Positions 59,320-64,000 of a stretch of DNA of 64,000 nt are shown piece by piece. The notes beneath the pieces were generated by a model, which made no database searches, was not told the DNA's origin, and worked only from the letters and a program-made list of their open reading frames with translations. The stretch is from NCBI RefSeq assembly GCF_021789315.1, contig NZ_CP084561.1:682001-746000 (forward strand), written 5' to 3'. Position numbers and translations under genes: made by a program. Numbering within the stretch: the first letter of the stretch is position 1; every line of letters starts with the position of its first letter. The stretch comes from Arthrobacter sp. FW305-BF8 (GTDB lineage Bacteria > Actinomycetota > Actinomycetes > Actinomycetales > Micrococcaceae).

Positions 59320-60438
59320 TTAGCCGCGAACGGACTCCAGTTCGTTCGCGATCCGCCGCTCCAGTTCTGATCCGCTGATGGTCTGCGATCCGCCGTGGGC
59401 GCGCAGGAACAGCAGCGATTCCAGACGCAGCAGGCGCCACTCGCGCTCCGCCTCATGGTTGGAGTTGTCGATGGAGCGGAAGATTTCTTTGTCGTACAGG
59501 TTCGGCTCGTTGAGTGAGCGCTGGCGCACCCTGGCCTGCATCCGCGCCTTGAACGGATCCGTCTCCTGGTTGTCCGGAGCCCGGAGCAGCTTCTCATATA
59601 CGGCGGCCCGGTCTTTGTGCCCTGTCTGGCGGCACACGTAGCTGGACAGGGCGAGCGACGCCTCCACCGACCCCCAGCGCCCCGGGTTGCCGTCGAAGGG
59701 CAGCACGTTCAGCAGGTCGGCGACCGCCAGTGCTGCCTCGGCGTCCTTGAGCATGACGAACAGCTCATGCGCGAGGTCGCTCAGGTCCTTCAGGCAGCTG
59801 CCCGACTTGGTGTTGATGCCCTTGACCAGCTTGTCGGCCAGCAGCTGCACCCCGACGGAGTCCGGATGGGCCTCCGCCACGGCTTCCACCACGGATTCAG
59901 GGGTTCCGGAGGGCTCCGGGATGAGGGCAAGATCGTCGGCGCTGGGGCCGATCACCACCGGGGTGGTGGCCGGCAGGGGAGGCACGACGACGGCGGCAGG
60001 CGCCGTCCGCGCAGGCTCCACAGGTGCCTGGTTTCCCACTGCGGAGTTCCCCACGACGGATAGGGGAGTGCCGGCGTCGGACGCCTGGGCGTCCGGCGCT
60101 TGGGCGGCACCGTCCGCCGTTCCGGCACCGTCTGCGGTGGCAGTACCTTCGGCGACGGCTGCGGTCTTCACAGCGTCATTGCCGGCGTCTGCCGGGGCGG
60201 GGAAGTCGGCGACCGCGGGTTCCGGGATCCGCACCGACGAGCCGGCAGCGATGCGCAGCGTGCCGCCGCCGGTGAGGGTAGCAAGGATGATCGCGGGACT
60301 GCCGAAATCATCGGATTCGACTTCCACGGAGTGGATTTCCGCGGACCGCTCGCCATCCGGCAGGAGCAGGTGGTCGCCCGCCCGCAGAGAGCCCGCCTGC
60401 TGTTCACGGAAGGTCTTGGCAGCTGCAGGGTGGTTCAT
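59320..60438 (-). CDS. Three-part conserved protein of unknown function, possibly DUF6707-like
   Basis: The 372-residue protein has a beta-rich N-terminal part (about 15-75: SLRAGDHLLLPDGERSAEIHSVEVES), an Ala/Pro/Asp-rich linker (about 76-165) and a helical C-terminal part (about 180-372). The last contains VQLLADKLVKGINTKSGSCLKDLSDLAHELFVMLKDAEAALAVADLLNVLPFDGNPGRW, which I recall as similar to proteins called DUF6707 in Arthrobacter, but I cannot confirm it. No catalytic motif or signal peptide is visible. Confidence 0.7.
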   Translation of the reverse strand: MNHPAAAKTFREQQAGSLRAGDHLLLPDGERSAEIHSVEVESDDFGSPAIILATLTGGGTLRIAAGSSVRIPEPAVADFPAPADAGNDAVKTAAVAEGTATADGAGTADGAAQAPDAQASDAGTPLSVVGNSAVGNQAPVEPARTAPAAVVVPPLPATTPVVIGPSADDLALIPEPSGTPESVVEAVAEAHPDSVGVQLLADKLVKGINTKSGSCLKDLSDLAHELFVMLKDAEAALAVADLLNVLPFDGNPGRWGSVEASLALSSYVCRQTGHKDRAAVYEKLLRAPDNQETDPFKARMQARVRQRSLNEPNLYDKEIFRSIDNSNHEAEREWRLLRLESLLFLRAHGGSQTISGSELERRIANELESVRG

Positions 60439-60523
60439 CGGGAGTCCTTAAGTTCTCTTGCGGTCCGCCCAACAGTCTACAAAGGAGAGGGTGCGAAGTC
60501 GGGGAGGCGCGGGCGCCCGGGCG

Positions 60524-61063
60524 TCAGCTGCCGACGCCGGCGTAGGCCAGGGCCTGCTTCACCAGGGCGCCGCGGCCGCCGGTGAACTCGAGCTGCACGC
60601 CGTCGCTGAGCACTTCCTGGGGTGTCATCCAGGTCAGCTCCAGCGCGTCCTGGCGGGGGTCGCATTCCCCGGTCACGGGGATGATGTAGGCCAGCGATAC
60701 GGCGTGCTGGCGGTCGTCGGTGAAGCCAGTGTGGGACGGTGCGGGGAAGTATTCTGCCACGGTGAAAGGCACCGGGCTAATGGGAAGCTGGGGGAATGCC
60801 AGCGGGCCGAGGTCCTTTTCCATGTGGCGCAGCAGGGCGGCGCGGATGGTCTCGCGGTAGAGCACCCGCCCGGAGACGAGCGATCGGACCATGGTGCCGT
60901 CCTCGTCCGCCTGCAGGAGCGTGCCCACCTCATTCACGAACCCGAGTGGATCCAGCCGGACCGGCACCGCCTCCACGTAGACCATCGGAAGCCTGCCTCG
61001 GGCTTCGAAGAGATCTTCGTCCGAGAGCCAGCCGGGGTTGGGGTCAGGGGTGCGCACGTTCAT
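60524..61063 (-). CDS. DUF4916 family, NUDIX-like protein
   Basis: The 179-residue protein shows GWLSDEDLFEARGRLPMVYVEAVPVRLDPLGFVNEVGTLLQ and a degenerate NUDIX box in RETIRAALLRHMEKDLG. The pattern agrees with the actinobacterial DUF4916 group of NUDIX relatives. It probably hydrolyses or binds a nucleoside diphosphate derivative, though the box lacks some of the usual metal-binding Glu residues. A palindrome lies upstream. Confidence 0.8.
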   Translation of the reverse strand: MNVRTPDPNPGWLSDEDLFEARGRLPMVYVEAVPVRLDPLGFVNEVGTLLQADEDGTMVRSLVSGRVLYRETIRAALLRHMEKDLGPLAFPQLPISPVPFTVAEYFPAPSHTGFTDDRQHAVSLAYIIPVTGECDPRQDALELTWMTPQEVLSDGVQLEFTGGRGALVKQALAYAGVGS

Positions 61064-61100
61064 GAGTCATTTTTACCCCATCGCCACAGGTCCGGCCGCC

Positions 61101-61155
61101 GAGGCGTGAGATTTCACCGCTTAGGGGCGGGCAAAGCGGCGAGATATCACTCCTC
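61101..61155. repeat. Intergenic palindrome between the NUDIX-like and VOC genes
   Basis: GAGGCGTGAGATTTCACC plus GCTT (61101-61122) pairs with the segment 61134-61155, ending ATATCACTCCTC, at 18 of 22 positions around an 11-base loop. It has a different sequence from the other palindromes but the same size and setting. Confidence 0.55.
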
Positions 61156-61199
61156 GATTTGCAGCCGTACGACGGGCGCCGCGGGTAGGGGACCGGGGG

Positions 61200-61928
61200 C
61201 TACGACGGGCGCCGGGCGGAGATCCAGAGCGGTGCCCGCTGGGCTGCCGCATCGTCGTTGTCCGGGTGGGGCACATGCAGGGTGCGTCCGAAGGCCTCCT
61301 CGGTCAGCGTGACGTCGTGTCCCGCGGCAGTGAGCCGGTCCTGCAGGGCGCTCAGGTCGCCGGTGTACTCGAACCCCAGTCCTGCGTGTGCCGCGCCGGT
61401 ACCGGGCCGGGCCATCAGGACACCGCCGTTCTTGGCCGTGAAGTCGGCGGTTTCATCGTCGTCCGGGACCGGCCGGAAACGCGCGCCGATGTCCCGCAGC
61501 GCCTGGGCGGCGGCGGTCACATCCTTGCTGAACCAGACCTCCACCACGGCCAGCGCCGGATCCGCATCAGCGCAGAGGGCCCCGTGGGCGGCTTTGTCGG
61601 CGAAAAAGCTGAAACCGTCCGCGCCCGTGATCCGGCAGGAATCACCGTGGTCCGCGCGGACGAGTTCCGCGGAGGAAGTATCCGATTCCGCGCCGGACTG
61701 GTTGGTGCGCCGGGCAAACTCCTCAAGGTCGCCGACCTCCACGCCGAAATGCGTGACGCCGTCCTCCTCCGCGCCCGGCTCGGCCTGATGCAGCGCCAGA
61801 CGGCCCGCCCCGGCATCGTACTCCCGCCAGGAGCCCTCGTCGGTGGACTTGATCATCCCCAGGTCGGTGAGGAGCCGCTCCCAGGGTTCGACCCGGGACG
61901 TGAAGTGGATGGGGCGGACACGCAGCAT
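61200..61928 (-). CDS. VOC/glyoxalase-fold protein
   Basis: From ATG 61928 (GAGGAGAG upstream) the protein has 242 residues made of two vicinal-oxygen-chelate modules. The first begins VRPIHFTSRVEPWERLLTDLGMIKSTDEGSWREY and the second ALAVVEVWFSKDVTAAAQALRDIGARF. No clear metal-ligand set is visible, so it could be a resistance-type or structural VOC protein. It is divergent from the YdeI-like gene, with tandem 20-bp repeats in between. Confidence 0.82.
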   Translation of the reverse strand: MLRVRPIHFTSRVEPWERLLTDLGMIKSTDEGSWREYDAGAGRLALHQAEPGAEEDGVTHFGVEVGDLEEFARRTNQSGAESDTSSAELVRADHGDSCRITGADGFSFFADKAAHGALCADADPALAVVEVWFSKDVTAAAQALRDIGARFRPVPDDDETADFTAKNGGVLMARPGTGAAHAGLGFEYTGDLSALQDRLTAAGHDVTLTEEAFGRTLHVPHPDNDDAAAQRAPLWISARRPS

Positions 61929-61996
61929 GCTCTCTCCTCGAACTCGAAACACCAGGATCTTCGAAAACGGCGCCGACATGGCCATGATGCCACGTC

Positions 61997-62054
61997 TTGA
62001 ATCGCGTGGCACCGGGTTGAATCCGGAGGCGCCGGGTTGAATCCAGGGGCAGTG
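61997..62054. repeat. Three tandem 20-bp repeats between divergent genes
   Basis: TTGAATC starts at 61997, 62017 and 62037 with an exact 20-bp period; the first two units read TTGAATCGCGTGGCACCGGG and TTGAATCCGGAGGCGCCGGG, the third TTGAATCCAGGGGCAGTG. Two helical turns per unit would place a bound protein on the same DNA face each time. They lie between the VOC and YdeI starts and are a probable regulatory array. Confidence 0.7.
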
Positions 62055-62070
62055 AAGGCAGAATAGGCGC

Positions 62071-62679
62071 ATGGCTGTGGAACTCGAGGAACTGCTGGTG
62101 CCCGACGCCGCCGCGTGGCGGACGTGGCTGGAATCCCACCACGGCGACAGCCCCGGCGTCTGGCTGGTCCTGCACAAGAAGGGCGGCAACGTCACCGAAC
62201 TCGACTACGACGCCGCCCTGGACGAGGCGCTGTGCTTCGGCTGGATCGACGGCCAGGTCAAGAAGCGCGACGGCGACAGCTACCTCCAGCGCATGACCCG
62301 GCGGGGTGCCAAGAGCCCCTGGTCGGCGCGGAACGTGGGCCACGTGGCCCGCCTTGAGGCGGAAGGGAAGATGACAGATCCGGGCCGTGCCGCCGTCGAC
62401 GCCGCCAAGGCGGACGGCCGCTGGGAGGCCGCTTATTCCGGACAGGCGACGGCGGAGGTCCCGGCGGATCTGGCCGCTGCCATCGCCGCCGTGCCCGGAG
62501 CGCAGGCCATGTTCGATGTGCTGACCTCGGTGAACCGGTACGCGCTGATCTACCGCACCAATTCGGTCAAGCAGGCCTCCACCCGGGAGCGTAAAATCGC
62601 CGGATTTGTCGAGATGCTGGCCCGCGGCGAGACGCCGTATCCGCAGAAGAAACGTCCGGTCCAGAACCCCGCGCGGTGA
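62071..62679 (+). CDS. YdeI/OmpD-associated family protein
   Basis: The 202-residue protein reads AAAWRTWLESHHGDSPGVWLVLHKKGG, then ELDYDAALDEALCFGWIDGQVKKRDGDSYLQRMTRRGAKSPWSARN, the hallmark of YdeI/OmpD-associated proteins. The C-terminal part has ALIYRTNSVKQASTRERKIAGFVEMLARGETPYPQ. A function in antimicrobial-peptide tolerance is known for some YdeI members, but it is not clear here. The start lacks a strong binding site; three tandem 20-bp repeats end about 15 bases upstream. Confidence 0.88.
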   Translation: MAVELEELLVPDAAAWRTWLESHHGDSPGVWLVLHKKGGNVTELDYDAALDEALCFGWIDGQVKKRDGDSYLQRMTRRGAKSPWSARNVGHVARLEAEGKMTDPGRAAVDAAKADGRWEAAYSGQATAEVPADLAAAIAAVPGAQAMFDVLTSVNRYALIYRTNSVKQASTRERKIAGFVEMLARGETPYPQKKRPVQNPAR

Positions 62680-62717
62680 GCCTGTCGAAACATGGTCGGC
62701 TTGAGCTCGACAAGCTC
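62678..62717. repeat. REP-like inverted repeat (GAGCCTGTCGA family)
   Basis: GAGCCTGTCGA (62678-62688) pairs with TCGACAAGCTC (62707-62717) with one mismatch. Sequences of this GTTTCGACAAGCTCA type are frequent between actinobacterial genes. The left arm overlaps the YdeI stop codon. Confidence 0.5.
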
Positions 62718-62773
62718 GATCAGCAGGGCGCCCGCGCTAAAATTGGTGCCAACTCCCAACACGAACGGCGAAC

Positions 62774-64000
62774 ATGCAGCGGTATTCCCTACGCACGCTG
62801 AGCCCACGCGGACGCTGGATAGCGGCGGCAGTGGCCCTGGCTCTGGTGCTGGCCGCGGCTGCGGTGATCGGCCTGGCGGGGCGTTCGGGCGACGGCGGAA
62901 CGCAGGGCGGCGCCGGGCCCCAACGCAGCGGGACCCAGCCAGCCCAAAGCGACGCCCCGAAGTCGTTCAGCAGGCCGGAGGGCGCCTCGCAGTTCCGGCC
63001 TTCCTACCACCTCACCCCCGCCAAGGAGTGGATGAACGATCCGCAGCGTCCGTTCCTGCTGGACGGGGTGTGGCACTACTACTACCTCTACAACGCGGAC
63101 CACCCCGAGGGGAACGGCACCGAATGGTTCCACGTCACCAGCACCGACCTGGTGCACTGGAAGGACGAAGGCGTCGCCATCGAGAAGTTCAAGAACGGGC
63201 TCGGGGACATTGAGACCGGCAGCGCCGTGGTAGACCAGGACAACACCGCCGGCTTCGGCAAGGGGGCCGTCGTCGCCGTCGTGACCCAGCAGGACAAAGG
63301 CGTGCAGCGGCAGTCCCTGTTCTACTCCACGGACAAGGGCTACACGTTCAAGGCCGCGGACGGGAACCCGGTCATGGAGAACCCCGGCGCCCAGCACTGG
63401 CGCGACCCCAAAATCATCCGTGACGAGGCCCGCGGACAGTGGGTCATGGCGTTGGCCGAGGGGGAGAAGATCGGCCTCTACACCTCACAGGAGCTCAAGG
63501 ACTGGCGCTACGTGTCCGGCTTCGAACGGAAGGGCCTCGGGATCCTCGAATGCCCCGACCTCTTCCAGTTGGACCTCGACGGCGACCCCGCCAAACGCAC
63601 CTGGGTCCTGGCCGCCAGCGCGAACGGCACCGCGGAAGGCCGGACCACCGGCGTGGCCTACTGGACCGGGACCTTTGACGGCACCCGGTTCACACCGTCC
63701 AATGACAAACACCAGTGGCTCGACGCCGGCGCCGACTTCTATGCCGCCGTCACCTGGGACGATCCCCGGCTCCCGGAAAACGAACGGATGGCGTCCCGCC
63801 ACGCGATCGGCTGGATGAACAACTGGACGTATGCCCGGCAGTTGCCCACTACCGACTGGCAGGGCGGCGCCGACTCGATCGTGCGGGACATCCGGCTGAA
63901 GACCGTGCAGGGCCGGCCTACGCTGGTCTCCACCCCCACTCCCGCCCTGTCCGCGCTGGACGGCGAAGCCAAGACGGCAGGCAGCCAGGCGCTCACCCCG
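62774..64000 (+). CDS. GH32 fructan hydrolase (levanase-like), 3' end outside the window
   Basis: The first 409 codons are in the window. An N-terminal membrane segment (RWIAAAVALALVLAAAAVIGLA) is followed by a Gly/Ser/Gln-rich linker and the GH32 five-blade domain. The catalytic residues are visible: nucleophile in WMNDPQRP (about residue 95), the transition-state Asp in HWRDPKII and the acid Glu in ILECPDLF. HYYYLYNADHPEGNGTEWFHVTSTDLVHWKDEG matches levanbiose-type exo-levanases of actinobacteria as I recall them. It would act outside the cell on levan or sucrose-related fructans. Confidence 0.9.
   Translation, partial: MQRYSLRTLSPRGRWIAAAVALALVLAAAAVIGLAGRSGDGGTQGGAGPQRSGTQPAQSDAPKSFSRPEGASQFRPSYHLTPAKEWMNDPQRPFLLDGVWHYYYLYNADHPEGNGTEWFHVTSTDLVHWKDEGVAIEKFKNGLGDIETGSAVVDQDNTAGFGKGAVVAVVTQQDKGVQRQSLFYSTDKGYTFKAADGNPVMENPGAQHWRDPKIIRDEARGQWVMALAEGEKIGLYTSQELKDWRYVSGFERKGLGILECPDLFQLDLDGDPAKRTWVLAASANGTAEGRTTGVAYWTGTFDGTRFTPSNDKHQWLDAGADFYAAVTWDDPRLPENERMASRHAIGWMNNWTYARQLPTTDWQGGADSIVRDIRLKTVQGRPTLVSTPTPALSALDGEAKTAGSQALTP

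Overview
The window is a 64-kb piece of a high-GC actinobacterial chromosome. The gene content, the GTG-rich starts, the start sites that lie 6-7 bases after a TANNNT box, and the arrangement of tRNA-Ser and SRP RNA next to dnaX all suggest a member of the Micrococcaceae close to Arthrobacter or Pseudarthrobacter. That placement is an inference; there is no rRNA here to settle it. I see no insertion sequence, prophage, CRISPR array or replication origin. Most of the window is ordinary chromosomal backbone with a few accessory blocks.

Layout. 1-7.1 kb: a cut-off 2OG-Fe(II) oxygenase, a run of small conserved genes, and the purS-purQ-purL operon on the minus strand. 7.3-15.3 kb: two large secreted subtilases on the plus strand enclose a minus-strand three-gene operon holding two proteins that look like Streptomyces-subtilisin-inhibitor (SSI) family members, one a lipoprotein and one without a signal peptide. 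15.4-24.3 kb: an OhrR-type MarR regulator, two small paralogous proteins, lysC, recR, dnaX, the SRP RNA gene ffs, a CutA/NIF3-like protein, tRNA-Ser(GGA) and an MpaB-family oxygenase. 24.5-34.3 kb: cell-envelope genes (M23 peptidase, Stealth phosphotransferase, LytR_C protein, glycosyltransferase) mixed with a phosphodiesterase, a HAD phosphatase, a TetR regulator and a FrnE-like DsbA protein.

34.4-41.8 kb is a sugar-catabolic block with no transporter: a ROK regulator and a Gfo/Idh-ThuA pair face a four-gene operon of two Gfo/Idh dehydrogenases and two AP-endonuclease-2-fold isomerases. Together these resemble an oxidoreductive (3-keto) glycoside pathway. 43.3-48.2 kb is the glyoxylate shunt (aceA, aceB) with a divergent RamB-like regulator. 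49-55 kb carries pyruvate:quinone oxidoreductase, a DUF1801 protein, a lipoprotein serpin, a ThiD/PdxK kinase and an MFS dicarboxylate permease. 55.3-58.5 kb has a YhhQ-type queuosine-precursor transporter and tRNA-guanine transglycosylase, separated by an AbiEi/DUF559 nuclease gene that is bracketed by two copies of a 68-bp palindromic repeat. The window ends inside a GH32 fructan hydrolase.

The observations most worth following are the subtilase/SSI-like cluster together with the separate serpin, the DUF559 gene bracketed by palindromes, a set of long intergenic palindromes belonging to several families, a probable ATC start (or lost start) on the Stealth gene, and three 20-bp tandem repeats between the divergent VOC and YdeI genes.
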